Origin: Pseudoips prasinana
Taxonomy: Eukaryota; Arthropoda; Insecta; Lepidoptera; Nolidae
Direction of reading: 5' to 3'
DNA length: 64,000 nucleotides
NCBI GenBank assembly: GCA_951640165.1
Contig: OX621252.1
Span: 28,665,934 to 28,729,933 of the forward strand
Position 1 is the stretch's first letter. Every line of letters starts with the position of its first letter. The notes beneath the pieces are model-generated. The model was not told the DNA's origin. It was given only the letters and a program-made list of their open reading frames with translations, and made no database searches. Positions 52,345 through 62,540 of this stretch are shown one piece after another. Position numbers and translations under genes: made by a program.

Positions 52345-52885
52345 ACAGGCAATGCGAGTCGGACTCGCTCATGAAGGGTTCCGTAGCAGCAAGTATTTCA
52401 GTTGATTAAATAAAAGGTAAATTGCGGTTTACGGTGGTAGTTTGCATGGTAATGTACAGCATATATTTTTTAGTTTTATCATTCTCTTATTTTAGAAGTT
52501 ACTGGGGGGAGGAGGGGGGGCACTCATTTAACCACTTTGTAAGTGTCTCTCGCGCAAACTATTCAGTTTAGAAAAAAAATATATTAGAAACCTCAACATC
52601 ATTTTTGAAAGACCTATCCATAGATACACCACATGAATGGGTACGGTGAAAAAAAAATTTGAGTTCCTGTTCTATGTATGGGCAGCCACCTAAATTTTTT
52701 TCTTTTTCTATTTTTGTGTAAAAGTCTTAATGTGGTTCACAGCATACTCTCTACTCACCAAGTTTCAACAGTTCAGCTGTTATAGTTTCGGGAAAAACTG
52801 GCGGTGACATACGGACGGACAGATAGACAGACAGACAAACATGACGAATCTATAAGGGTTCCGTATTCTTTTACGGGACCCTAAA
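52345..52885 (+). repeat. RepA with interrupted G tract
   Basis: AGGCAATGCGAGTCGGACTC, GGTTCCGTAGCAGCAAGTAT, then GGGGGGAGGAGGGGGGG (52504-52520), GTGTCTCTCGCGCAAACTAT and the end GTATTCTTTTACGGGACCCT. Confidence 0.88.
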
Positions 52886-53345
52886 AAGGCTTGTTTATTC
52901 ACGTAGACTTTCAAAAAGCGCTTGTAAATAGTCAGAACATGTTTGTAGTAATATAGTTAATTAAATATAATTGCTTATATTTCCCCGTACATATAGATAT
53001 TATTAGTGCCAACTCTAATGTATGGAAGTGAAAGTTGGGTATGGCAGAAAAAGAATGAAAGTAAATGCAGAGGAAATTAAACCTCTGAGAAGTATGTCTG
53101 GTGTGACTTTGAGAGACAGAATATGAAATACTGATAGAAGGGAGCATTGTGGTGTGAAAGAGGATGTAGTCACAAAGATTGAAAGAAGTGGGCAAGGATT
53201 GTGACAAATGGAAGTCCGTTGTCTCTGCCTACCCCTCTGGGAAAAAGGCGTGAGTCTATGTATGGTCTACAGATTCTATGAAAACATTTAGATATAACAT
53301 TTAATTTATGATTCAGTTAGCTTCTATTAAGTTATTCTCAAGCTT
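52886..53345 (-). mobile_element. L-A 3' end split by an ORF2 fragment
   Basis: GTTTATTCACGTAGACTTTC, AATAGTCAGAACATGTTTGT to about 52995; resumes near 53265 with TCTATGAAAACATTTAGATA. Confidence 0.7.
53000..53262 (+). pseudogene. LINE ORF2 C-terminal fragment with internal deletion, nested in L-A
   Basis: Reads LMYGSESWVWQKKNESKVNA, EEIKPLRSMSGVTLRDRI, a stop, then REHCGVKEDVVTKIERSG, then directly the end block GTGACAAATGGAAGTCCGTT and a (TATG) end. Compared with 11200-11470 the WFGHLERMNERR segment is deleted. Confidence 0.8.
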
Positions 53346-53870
53346 ATAATATATAGGTTTAATTATCAAATTTTATAGTTTGAGATATAATTTACTACAT
53401 CTAATCTGATTGGTTCTGTCTCCATTTAGGCGGTTAGCAGAAACAAAAAGACAGGCCGACATTTTGATTTATTATTAAGCACTAAGGTATATAATTTCAT
53501 ATCCATGAAATTTAAGCTTTTATTTTGACATTTAATACAGACACTTCAATTTTTTATTTACTTGTATAGAATGATATATTCATATGTATAGAGAGAATAT
53601 TCGACACCATAACACAACATTCTCCCAAAACAAATATAAATTTCCCCAAACAACAGTCCCAAATGCATCAGCCCCTAAAATCAAACTTGCAAACTCTTGA
53701 CAGGGCCTTCCACCACAAAAGCCGAAGGACACCATTTAGCGCTAAGCACCAACAATAAATACACAAGTTTGTTCAAGACACGATAAGTTAAGTTGTGTTT
53801 AACAGCTGACCACAACCACATACATAAACAACACGCAGAAGGAAACCTACATACGAAGTTCCGGAGTTTA
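53346..53870. other. no feature recognised
   Basis: Unique-looking AT-rich sequence. Confidence 0.35.
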
Positions 53871-53872
53871 TG

Positions 53873-53928
53873 ATGCCTCGTTGGTCTTGCATTAGTTTAT
53901 TCAACTGCAGATAATGAATCATACGACT
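53873..53928 (+). mobile_element. SINE4 head fragment, diverged
   Basis: GATGCCTCGTTGGTCTTGCA and TTCAACTGCAGATAATGA. Confidence 0.55.
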
Positions 53929-54190
53929 ATAAACTCTTTAGGAGTGTAGTTTCTAGTCGAAAAAGAATGACAAGACCACCCCATACTATCCCGTGAGTGC
54001 TGTAAAAGGCGACTAAGGTATATCGGTAGTCGGGCAACAACGCTACCTGTAGTAGCTACCAGCAAACAGCGGTCACTAACTCGCATGCTAAGTGCGGTGA
54101 CTACAGTAAATCCTTCCAAATGGCAACGTCGTAGCAACTTACGGGGAAGCCTATGTCCAGCAGTGGACGTTATCAGGGTGATGATGAACG
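53929..54190 (+). mobile_element. SINE5, full length
   Basis: AGTCGAAAAAGAATGACAAG, ACCACCCCATACTATCCCGT, GGCGACTAAGGTATATCGGT, GGTCACTAACTCGCATGCTA, CCTTCCAAATGGCAACG and the RTE-like CCTATGTCCAGCAGTGGACG tail with ATGATGA. Confidence 0.85.
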
Positions 54191-54289
54191 TACTGACGTA
54201 AAGAAACAAAATGACTCCGTTGTGTTATAACTTACTTTGAACCACAACATTATCAACCTGACTACTGAGAAGACACTTCCAAGACACTG

Positions 54290-54482
54290 CGGGGCAGTGG
54301 CTAAGACAGCCGCCTCGCTGCTTCGTGTCGTGGGTTCGAGTCCCGCGCCGGCCAATTATCTGTGTGACCCATAAATAGTTGTTCTGAGTCTGGATGCAAT
54401 TTGTGTCCATCTATTATTTGTGTGAAAATTACCCCGCGACACGGGCATTAGAATCCCTAGTCCGGATCTTTAAAAAAAAAGT
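54290..54482 (+). mobile_element. SINE1, full length
   Basis: GCGGGGCAGTGGCTAAGACA, B box GGTTCGAGTCCCGCGCCGG, TTGTTCTGAGTCTGGATGCA, ACCCCGCGACACGGGCATTA; A-run end. Confidence 0.9.
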
Positions 54483-54502
54483 GAATAACGAAAGGTAAAA
54501 AG

Positions 54503-54537
54503 ACATTACTAAAACACTAGTAGTGTTTTAGTAATGT
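54503..54537. repeat. perfect 15-bp hairpin
   Basis: ACATTACTAAAACAC, loop TAGTA, exact inverse. Confidence 0.85.
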
Positions 54538-54539
54538 GA

Positions 54540-55155
54540 CTTGGGAGACAAACTTACAGTTTCCCCTCTGCTGGACAATTTACTTTGTAACACAACATTG
54601 CAGACCTGAACACTGACAAGATTTACTTCCGAAGTGAAACAACTGTGCTTACAAGATACTTGGGTTCTTAAAAAGCACATTTTATCAAATAAACTCTCTG
54701 TAAACTGTAATGACCTAGTTGGTACACCTATTTAACTACAAAAGAAAAGGTTTGTGTCATTAGAATTCTGGTCTCATCATTATTGATGTGTCTATACCCT
54801 TACTCTCATGGTCCCATAAGATGGTGATCCAATCTGTCCAATCTTCCTTGTTGATATTTTTGCAAAAAGTGGTCGCATTTTCTTTAAAAAGATCCTACTT
54901 AATAAAAACTGACGTAAAATACCTATAACATGTTTGAAAGTCGAAAAGTAGAAAACAACAGCGAGGCAAAATTACGCAAACAAAACTTTAACCAAAGTTA
55001 GTAATAACATGTTATTTCCAGTACTATCAAAAAGTAATTTCAACTTTATATGATGTATGTAATGAAAACAATATGGAATATCTTGCGGATTCAGCTGCGA
55101 GGGCAGATAACAAAGATTATTAGTGCTAAGGAAAGGTAACTCAACGCAAACCAAG
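54540..55155. other. no feature recognised
   Basis: Unique-looking AT-rich sequence; no frame beyond 90 codons and none recognised. Confidence 0.35.
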
Positions 55156-55157
55156 TA

Positions 55158-55490
55158 AGTGTTGCGAACCCACGACCTGCGGCGTGTATGGCAAGGATTA
55201 ATAATAATAATGATATCTAGGAACAATGTCACACAGATCATCCTAGCCCCAAACTAAGCAAAGCTTGTACTATGGGTACCTGGCAACGATATACATACTT
55301 ATATAGATAGATAAATACTTATATACATAGAAAACATCCATAACTCAGAAACAAATATTCGTGCTCATCACACAAATATTTGCACTTACCGGGATTCGAA
55401 CCCAGGACCACCAGCTTCTTAGGTACTCGTACGAGCACTACCAACTAGGCTACGGTGACCGTCATTTACCAAACACACCAACCGGCCCAT
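55158..55490 (-). mobile_element. SINE3 head fragment split by SINE2
   Basis: GCGAACCCACGACCTGCGGC to GGCAAGGATTA, then the SINE2, then ATTTACCAAACACACCAACC, GGCC. The join rebuilds the normal SINE3 head (AAGCATTTACCAACCACGCC elsewhere). Confidence 0.85.
55199..55460 (-). mobile_element. SINE2, full length, nested in SINE3
   Basis: (TAA)n, ATATCTAGGAACAATGTCAC, GGGATTCGAACCCAGGACCA, GGCTACGGTGACC. ATTA/ATTTA lies at both edges, a short duplication at most. Confidence 0.92.
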
Positions 55491-55502
55491 CAAGAGTTAA
55501 TA

Positions 55503-55990
55503 TTAGCTGTGTGGTTTCCAGCTCAGAAAGAAAATCAGGGCCAGCCCTATACCATTCCTTTTTGACTGCACGTGTGGCACAGCGGCTTAAACAGTCGCCT
55601 CGCCTCTTCGTGTCGCGGGTCCGAGTCCTGCACCAGACAACTATTTGTGTGACCCATAAATGGTTTTTCTGAGGCTAGATGTAATTTGTGTCCGTCTATT
55701 ATATGATTGTAAAGTACCCCGTGACATTAAATTCGCTAATGCGGGCGTTGTCTTTTAAAACCTAAAACAAAAGTGGGTGCATGTCGTCAAAGATGACTAA
55801 GGGATACGTAATTTATAAGGGATAGGAAGTCGATCAGTAGCGCTACCTGTGTACTAACTACCACCTCAATGCGGTCGCCAACACGCATGCCAAGTGCGAT
55901 GGCTATGGCAAACTCCAAATGGAAACGATATAAATACCTTTGGGGGAGATCTATGTCCATCAGTGGACGATATAATATATATGATGATGA
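55503..55990 (+). mobile_element. SINE5 split by SINE1
   Basis: TGTGTGGTTTCCAGCTCAGA to CCCTATACCATTCC, then SINE1, then GTGGGTGCATGTCGTC, GACTAAGGGATACG, GGTCGCCAACACGCATGCCA, CCAAATGGAAACG and the GGGGGAGATCTATGTCCATC tail. Confidence 0.85.
55566..55769 (+). mobile_element. SINE1, full length, nested in SINE5
   Basis: CTGCACGTGTGGCACAGCGG, GCGGGTCCGAGTCCTGCACC, CCCATAAATGGTTTTTCTGA, GTAAAGTACCCCGTGACATT and a TTTTAAAACC end. Confidence 0.9.
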
Positions 55991-56054
55991 GATAGCCCCC
56001 ATAATAAAAGTTGTTACATCGCTATAGCGGCATTACCTATTTTAAATATAAAAA

Positions 56055-56332
56055 AAAATTGAGAGGTGTCAAGGGACACCCCGATGGAACGAAGTTATTT
56101 CTTATTATTTATTATGTACAAAAAACCTGTATACACTCAACAAAAATAATCGTCGCGACACCACACTGTTCAATGCGAAATAGAAATGAAAATATCTGGC
56201 TTGCTTTCTATAAGAGAGAGAGAAACATGCGCACGCCGCACAGCTGCAAAAAGTGTCGTGACAACTTTTCGTTAGAAAGTTTTCCGTCTAGCCCCCATTC
56301 ACAACGCGCGATAAGGAAATTCGTTCCAATAA
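56055..56332 (+). mobile_element. MITE-T copy 3
   Basis: Inverse of 1975-2275 over the whole length: GAGGTGTCAAGGGACACC, GGAACGAAGTTATTTCTTAT, ATCGTCGCGACACCACACTG, CATGCGCACGCCGCACAGCT, GCGATAAGGAAATTCGTTCC. Confidence 0.75.
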
Positions 56333-56334
56333 AA

Positions 56335-56638
56335 TTATATAAAGTAATGAATTAGAAAGCACTGCTAACGTTCCTTCCCCTTCGCTCTAAAGAATTTATA
56401 GCAAATGAGAATTTACTATGGAAAACATAATGAATAAATCCTCATTTTGTAAAAGGTTTAATAAAAACAAAACCAAAAATAGAACCGTCAACAATTTCCA
56501 TCCGAATCCTATTAAAATATATTTACGTTAATGGCATTTAAATTAAAATATATAAACACTTCAGGGTAACAGTCGAAAAACCTCTTAACTGACTTTCAGC
56601 CATGGCTAGTTTTAGTTGAATTTTGGCAATGCAATAGC
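56335..56638. other. no feature recognised
   Basis: Unique-looking sequence. Confidence 0.35.
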
Positions 56639-56639
56639 T

Positions 56640-56715
56640 CCTGGCCGAATTTTGGTCACGGCAGCCAATTTTAATGGGGACTAGCCATCTGCGCGGGACA
56701 AATTTAGTGTAGTAA
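56640..56715 (-). mobile_element. SINE4 3' fragment
   Basis: TGGCCGAATTTTGGTCACGG, AGCCATCTGCGCGGGACAAA match the end of SINE4 at 15095. Confidence 0.7.
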
Positions 56716-56721
56716 GTAGGT

Positions 56722-56802
56722 AGTATGCAAGGATCGCGATAAATGTAAATCCGTTATCTCTGCCTACCCCTCTGGGCAACAGGCATGAGTCTAGATATGT
56801 AA
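56722..56802 (+). pseudogene. LINE ORF2 extreme C-terminal fragment
   Basis: GCAAGGATCGCGATAAATGT, AAATCCGTTATCTCTGCCTA, CCCCTCTGGGCAACAGGC; last 25 codons of the 11200 family. Confidence 0.7.
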
Positions 56803-57364
56803 AGCTATGTATATAAGAGAAGTAAAAACCACTTAAAAACTATGTCTTTATCAAATTATTTAAAACTCGACATTCATTATAATATCATATAACATTTGCT
56901 CTTGTATAATAAGAACATACGTACACAATATTTAGCTTAAATATTAGCATTTTCAGAATGAATATTGTCTACTAACACGTTTTATCTTAGGAAACCTTAG
57001 GCTTGTTATGATAACTTTAAAGAACCTCTGTTTAACTCATCTCATACCTTGATGTGACAGCTATAACACAGAAACACGATCCATTTTATTCCCGAGTTAC
57101 GTAGGGCTGCACACGTCATATTCACCCGCAGACCTTTTTCAAACTGTTCATATTTAGAACGGGAGGGATGTTTTATACAACTTTGAATTCTATCAAACTG
57201 GTACTGTTTTGATTTGAAGGTAGCTAAACGAGATTATATATTTTAAATTACATACGGACGTTTCAATAAATTTACCTACTCGTGAAATTATAATGATTTT
57301 ATTCATAGAAATGATAGGATAAATGATATGAATAGGATATTAATAAAAAACAAATAAAATAAAA
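56803..57364. other. no feature recognised
   Basis: Unique-looking AT-rich sequence. Confidence 0.35.
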
Positions 57365-57550
57365 TATAAAAAGGTTTTTATTCACGTAGACTTTAGAAAA
57401 GCGCCTATAAATAGTCAGAACCTGTTATATAGTTAAGTATAATTATTTCTAGTTACATATAGATATTTAGTAGGTAGGATTGTTAATACATTTATGAAAT
57501 CTATTTTATGATAGTAATGATATTTAGCTAGCTTGTATTAAGTTATTTAT
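57365..57550 (-). mobile_element. L-A 3' end
   Basis: AAAAGGTTTTTATTCACGTA, GCGCCTATAAATAGTCAGAA, ATAATTATTTCTAGTTACAT; internally shortened. Confidence 0.75.
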
Positions 57551-57781
57551 TTATTTATTTAAGGACATCCAGTAGGTGTTACATCTACTGTCAAATGTTA
57601 TTGTCAAATGTTACTATTAATCATGTGTGTATGTATCTTTTTTTTGTGGCTTGAGCATAGTAACTCTCAATAGGGTACACCAATTTCAAAACGGCCCATG
57701 GGCCATTTGTCTTGCTATAATATATAAAAAATCTTGTGTATTGAAGATTGTTGAGTAGGCTTAAATAGTTTAATTCCATTT

Positions 57782-57965
57782 GTAGGGTTATGTACTCAAA
57801 GGGTGCCAACCTATTACTAAGCCTCTGCTGTTTTACAGTTTCTCCGTCAGGCTGTCTGTCACCGGGTTGTATCTCATAAATTTTAATAGGTATAACAACA
57901 AATAATAAAAAAATAAAATGATTCTCTCTATTATGTGGGAGTCCGCCTCGCACTTGGCCAGTATT
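57782..57965 (-). repeat. RepB, diverged
   Basis: TAGGGTTATGTACTCAAAGG, TCCGTCAGGCTGTCTGTCAC, GTTGTATCTCATAAATTT, GGAGTCCGCCTCGCACTTGG. Confidence 0.75.
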
Positions 57966-58119
57966 TTTTAATATTAAGCTTACAGTGATTCAAGATCTAT
58001 TATTCTCCAAATATAATTTAGTACCATATTTAATTACAGTGGTAGTGACTTAAAACATTTAAATGGATTTCCGTAATATTTTATTATAGCAATGAAATTA
58101 TATAGGAATACAATATTGA

Positions 58120-58345
58120 GTCGAAAATTGGGGAGGGCTTATGAGAGCCCACCAATGTGCGTGTCCCTACCATCTAGGACACGGCGCAAAAGGTTGGCAC
58201 CGGAGCAGCATACCTACCCGCGTTCGCGGGGCTCCCGTATTTGGCGCCAGAAGAAATTTATCTGGTGTCAGTCCGACATACCCACCCGTAAACAGTGTTT
58301 GCGGGTGGCATACGTAGGCATTCCTCCTGCCATTACAAAAAAAAA
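58120..58345 (+). repeat. interspersed repeat (CCGGAGCAGCATA family)
   Basis: GGTTGGCACCGGAGCAGCAT, CGCGTTCGCGGGGCTCCCGT, GTCAGTCCGACATACCCACC, GTGTTTGCGGGTGGCATACG, and an A run at 58337. GC-richer than its surroundings. Confidence 0.65.
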
Positions 58346-58672
58346 AGATATACAATATTATGAAACTACATTGAAATATTTTAGCAACTTCCAATATTTT
58401 ACAGAATAAATAACTAACAAACAGTTTGACAGCAAAATTACATTGAATTTAATAATAATTATATTACATCATCAATATAATAAGGAAATTCAATCAAAGT
58501 TACACCCCGCAACTATCACGAAGATATAATATTCTCGCTAACTAAATTACATCCCAATATCGATACAACCCTTAGTTAACCTTCGCCAACCCTAATTAGA
58601 TACCAGAAACTACATATAACACAAAGTCGTTAATGAAATAATGGATACAAGTCGTGCCGTCACGCTACGAAG
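58346..58672. other. no feature recognised
   Basis: Unique-looking AT-rich sequence. Confidence 0.35.
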
Positions 58673-59139
58673 TGTCACACCGGGATGAAAACAACTTGTG
58701 AGCGTGACGATATCCTTGAAACACGACGTGACTTAAGACATAAGAGATTATCGGCGACTAGTTTCAAGATAATTCTAATATTTTTTGTATCGTATGGGCA
58801 GTGGTAACCCTAGTGTCAGAGTTGTTGAACCCGCCCAGTAGGACTCTGATATGTCTTAAAGACTATTATGACAACAACCGGAACCGATGGCTTAGCGTGC
58901 CCACCAAAGCACGGAGACGCTCGGAAAATTGTCACACCGTGACGAAAACAACTTGTGAGCGTGACGATATCCTTGAAACACAACGTATAATGAATACACG
59001 TGACTTAAGACATAAGAGTTATCAGCGACTAGTTTAAAGATAATTGTATTTTTCATATTATATGGGCAGTAGTAACCCTATTATCAGAGTTGTAGAACTT
59101 GGCCAGTATACCACTCACATGTCTTAAATACTGTTATGA

Positions 59140-59350
59140 CAATAATATCTAGGGACAATGTCACACAGATCAGCCTAGCCCCAAACTAAGCAAAGCTTGT
59201 ACTATGGGTACCAGGCGACGATATACATACTTATATAGATAGATATATACTTAAATACATAGAAAACATCCATGACTCAGAAACAAATATTCGTTGCTCA
59301 TCACACAAATATTTGCACTTACCGGGATTCAATCCCACGACCATCAGCTA
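59140..59350 (-). mobile_element. SINE2, 5'-truncated, nested in tandem unit 2
   Basis: ATAATATCTAGGGACAATGT, CCCCAAACTAAGCAAAGCTT, GACTCAGAAACAAATATTCG, ends at GGGATTCAATCCCACGACCA, TCAGC inside the tRNA-like head. Confidence 0.88.
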
Positions 59351-59620
59351 ATAACCGAAACCGATTGCTTAACGTGTCCACCAAAGCACGGAGACGCTCG
59401 GAAAATTGTCACACCGTGACGAAAACAACTTGTGAGCGTGACGATATCCTTGAAACACAACTATAATGACTACACGTGACTTAAGACATAAGAGATTAAC
59501 AGCGACTAGTTTAAATATTATTGTATTAATTTATTTACGTTTTGTTATGTGGTAACCCTAGTGTCAGGGTTGTTGTAGCCGCCCAATTATAGGCCTCTGA
59601 CACGTCTTAAAGACCGTTAT

Positions 59621-59717
59621 TTTTTTTATCTGGACTGGTCCCTCCCTCTTACCCACCACTGCAACTCCTGTAAGCGAGGATCAACAGTGGCACACAATGA
59701 AATGACACTGAGCGGTG
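59621..59717 (-). mobile_element. 97-bp retroposon with 12-bp target duplication
   Basis: AAAGACCGTTAT and AAAGACTGTTAT flank it (59609-59620, 59718-59729). It starts with a T run, so on the minus strand it ends in poly(A). Minus-strand body: CACCGCTCAGTGTCATTTCA, GTGCCACTGTTGATCCTCGC, TTACAGGAGTTGCAGTGGTG. CCACTG and CAGTGG can pair as a stem. Parent unknown. Confidence 0.75.
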
Positions 59718-59790
59718 AAAGACTGTTATGATAAGAACCGGAACCGATGGCTTAGATGCCCACCAAAGCACGGATCCGCTCGGAATTATT

Positions 59791-60040
59791 TTTGAAACCA
59801 ATTCGTAATACTCGACATGAAATAGACTAGCCTAGTGTGGAAGGTTTTAGGGAATACAATAGGCTTCCATATTTACATAATATTAATAATAAACTTAAGT
59901 TACTTTTAAGATTTCTTTGAATTTGCCTATTTTTTATAATACAAAAACTATTTTTGGTATCCGAATTTGGGATTTCTAGCTAACTTCTCATTAAAATTTA
60001 CCTTCATTTCTAATTTTATTCATGAAAAATACAACCCCCA
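59791..60040. other. no feature recognised
   Basis: AT-rich sequence. Confidence 0.35.
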
Positions 60041-60043
60041 CAC

Positions 60044-60215
60044 AGTCTAATGAATCCCTATGTCGCAAAACACTTTGCAAACACACACATAGCACACCCA
60101 CACTAAGAAGAAATACTTATGGGTCACACAAACAATTCTCTTTTACGGGAATCAAACACCGGGATCCAACATATGGAAGCGACTATCTTAACCACTGCGC
60201 TACATGTTCAGTCGT
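60044..60215 (-). mobile_element. SINE1, degenerate
   Basis: CTAATGAATCCCTATGTCGC, ACTTATGGGTCACACAAACA, GGGAATCAAACACCGGGATC, GCGACTATCTTAACCACTGC. Confidence 0.75.
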
Positions 60216-60244
60216 ATTGGTGATGTAGTTAAAGCGTCATAGAC

Positions 60245-60500
60245 GGTCACCGTAGCCTAGTTGGTAGTGCTCCTGCCTACGAAGCTGGTGGTCCTGGGTT
60301 CGAATCCCGGTAAGTGCAAATATTTGTGTGATGAGCACGAATATTTGTTTCTGAGTCATGGATGTTTTCTATGTAAATAAGTATTTATCTATCTATATAA
60401 GTATGTATATCGTCGTCTGGTACCCATAGTACAAGCTTTGCTTAGTTTGGGGCTAGGATGATCTGTGTGACATTGACCCTAGATATTATTATGTTATTAT
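60245..60500 (+). mobile_element. SINE2, full length
   Basis: GGTCACCGTAGCCTAGTTGG, GGGTTCGAATCCCGGTAAGT, TTTCTGAGTCATGGATG, GTACCCATAGTACAAGCTTT, TGACCCTAGATATTATTATG. Nearly identical to 34603. Confidence 0.92.
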
Positions 60501-61005
60501 AGATATGATATACAAAGACATAACGACTTTCGGTATACTACAACTTAATCAACAGCAAGGCATTATAACACCCATCAAAACTCTATGAAATCAGCTCCAT
60601 AATATTATAATAGGTGCTCGTAAACACATAAACCGTGACAATTATATTGCCCGACACTTATACATTATCTTCGCAGTTTCATGAAGATGCGGCGCGGGTT
60701 TTAATTATCAATTAAATGGTATTTTAAACATAAACATCGTCTTTTCATTATCAACTTTTAGCTGTAAGTCATTTTCGTTTTATAGGCGTCATTAATGCTT
60801 ACTGAAAAGTTGGGGGGAGTGATGACAAACGTGGTTGTTTTGTTTTAGTGCTTAATATTAATGGCTGATGTTGACTTGGCATGCCCAAACGGAGATGCTG
60901 TGATGACCTGAACTCGTTTTGTTACGACTGGCCTGCAATTACAAAAGACAGGGAGAGGCCTTTTTTCAGCAGTGGGACAGAGGTATTAGCTAGTATAGAA
61001 AAAAC
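60501..61005. other. no clear feature; RTE-like scrap
   Basis: 60939-60975 (AATTACAAAAGACAGGGAGA, GGCCTTTTTTCAGCAGTGGG) resembles an RTE/SINE6 tail. The rest is unrecognised. Confidence 0.4.
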
Positions 61006-61007
61006 CG

Positions 61008-61600
61008 GCCAAGTGCGAGTCGGACTCGCACATGAAGGGTTCCGTAGCAGCAAGTATTTCAGTTGATTAAATGAAAGCAAATTGCGGTTTATAACGTATT
61101 AAAAAAACTACTTGCTAGATCTCTTTCAAACCAAATTTCGTTGTTAGTTTCTATGGTAATGTTCATCATATATTTTTTTTAGTTTTATCATTCTCTTATT
61201 TTAGAAGTTACAGGGGGGGGGGGGGGGGCACTCATTTTACCACTTTGGAAGTGTCTCTCGCGCGCGGTATTCAGTTTAGCCAAAAATGATATTACAAACC
61301 TCAATATGATTTTTGAAGACCTATTTATAAACACACCACATGTATGGGTACGATCAAAAAAAATATTGAGTTTCAGTTCTATGTATGGCGACCCCCCAAA
61401 ATTATTGTTCTTTTTCTATTTTTGTGTAAAAATCTTAATGCGGTTTACAGAATACACCTACTTACCAAGTTTCAGCAGCACAGCTCTTATAGTTTCGGAA
61501 AAAGTGGCTGTGACATACGGACGGATAGACAGATAGACAGACAGACATGACGAATCTATAAGGGTTCCGTTTTTTGCCATTTGGCTACGGAACCCAAAAA
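61008..61600 (+). repeat. RepA, full-length-looking, with G16 tract
   Basis: AAAACCGGCCAAGTGCGAGT, CGGACTCGCACATGAAGGGT, TCCGTAGCAGCAAGTATTTC; G run 61213-61228; AGTGTCTCTCGCGCGCGGTA; GACATACGGACGGATAGACA; ends TTTGGCTACGGAACCC. GGGTTCCGTA and TACGGAACCC are subterminal inverted repeats. Confidence 0.9.
61213..61228 (+). repeat. G16 homopolymer
   Basis: Sixteen G in a row within RepA, matching interrupted G at 52504 and C18 at 44974. Confidence 0.9.
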
Positions 61601-61669
61601 AAATAGTAGCAGTGTTTATGAAGGACAGAGTATTAGAGTAGTAGTCCGGAAGTCGTCACAACTGATTTT

Positions 61670-61760
61670 CTACCATAAAACGGGAAGCAGCGTCTTTCTG
61701 AGTACTATGACCACCAGCGATTGCCGACTCATCTGCTAAGCTTGGAGATTATGGCATCTT
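61670..61760 (+). mobile_element. SINE6 fragment
   Basis: TCTACCATAAAACGGGAAGC, AGCGTCTTTCTGAGTACTAT, GCGATTGCCGACTCATCTGC, TTATGGCAT. Confidence 0.7.
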
Positions 61761-61887
61761 TCTTTAAATGTTAGACACAATTGCATTGATGTGATCTTTA
61801 ATCCAAATGAACAATTTCAGAAGTGGAAATCATGAAAATCAGTTAGTTGACATGGTGAGTAATGAGTTCTTTCACTGTCTATGTTAA

Positions 61888-62170
61888 AACCGGCCACGTG
61901 CGAGTCGGACTCGCGCTCGGTTCCGTGCCATTATCTATAAAAACGAGAAAAAAAATCACGTTGTATGGGAGTCCCCTTAAATATTTATTTTATTTTGTAG
62001 TATTTGTTGTTATAGCGCCAACAGAAATACATCATTTGTGAAAATTTCAACCGTCTAACTATCACGGTTCATGAGATACAGCCTGGTGACAGACGGACAG
62101 GTAGACAGACAGCGAAGTCTTAGATATAGGGTCCCGTTTTACCCTTTGGATACGAAACCCTAAAAAGTGT
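61888..62170 (+). repeat. RepB, full-length-looking
   Basis: AAAACCGGCCACGTGCGAGT, CGGACTCGCGCTCGGTTCCG, TATCTATAAAAACGAGAA, TCACGGTTCATGAGATACAG, AGACAGACAGCGAAGTCTTA, GGATACGAAACCCTAAAAA. Confidence 0.88.
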
Positions 62171-62331
62171 CTAAACCTTGCAAAATTCCGATAATATCTA
62201 TTGTATGTCATAAGCGGTAACAGATTTCTATCAACAAGAAGCGGGTGGCAATTCTATCAACAAGAGGCCTCAATGGCTCTGCAAGTTTGGATGATGTGAT
62301 GATAGGACGTCGGGTCTCATTTAATTTCATA

Positions 62332-62502
62332 ATGAAGTCTCTATCCTTCTTCTATTCTATTCTTCTTCTATTCTACCTGGCGCCATGTTTCCTACAGATC
62401 CTCTTGTCAAGAATGGCATACGATCATGCAGTTTACAAGAAAGTTTTTGCCAACCACTCAGTGGAATCAATTAACTGTGGAGGTATTTCTGATCCGGTAT
62501 GA
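62332..62502 (+). CDS. possible small secreted-type ORF or exon, weak
   Basis: An ATG at 62332 opens 56 codons. The N-terminus MKSLSFFYSILLLFYLAPCF is strongly hydrophobic like a signal peptide, followed by a short polar part ending CGGISDPV and TGA. The upstream frame continues open to 62245 without another ATG. A CCG|GTATGA donor-like site overlaps the end, so it could be a first coding exon. No homology was recognised and the surroundings are all transposons. It could be chance. Confidence 0.15.
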   Translation: MKSLSFFYSILLLFYLAPCFLQILLSRMAYDHAVYKKVFANHSVESINCGGISDPV

Positions 62503-62540
62503 AATGGCAATCTTGTCTTGAGTGTATCTGCTTGCTTGTT

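Larger units (their letters stand above)
58674..59790 (-). repeat. tandem cluster of ~257-bp units containing 5S-SINE bodies
   Basis: Units start GTCACACCG at 58674, 58931 and 59408. Each has AACAACTTGTGAGCGTGACG, GACTTAAGACATAAGAG, then a minus-strand 5S-SINE body (GGGCAGTGGTAACCCTAGTG, CACCAAAGCACGGAGACGCT). The 5S-like head is missing. Units 2 and 3 are interrupted by a SINE2 and by a small retroposon. Confidence 0.88.
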
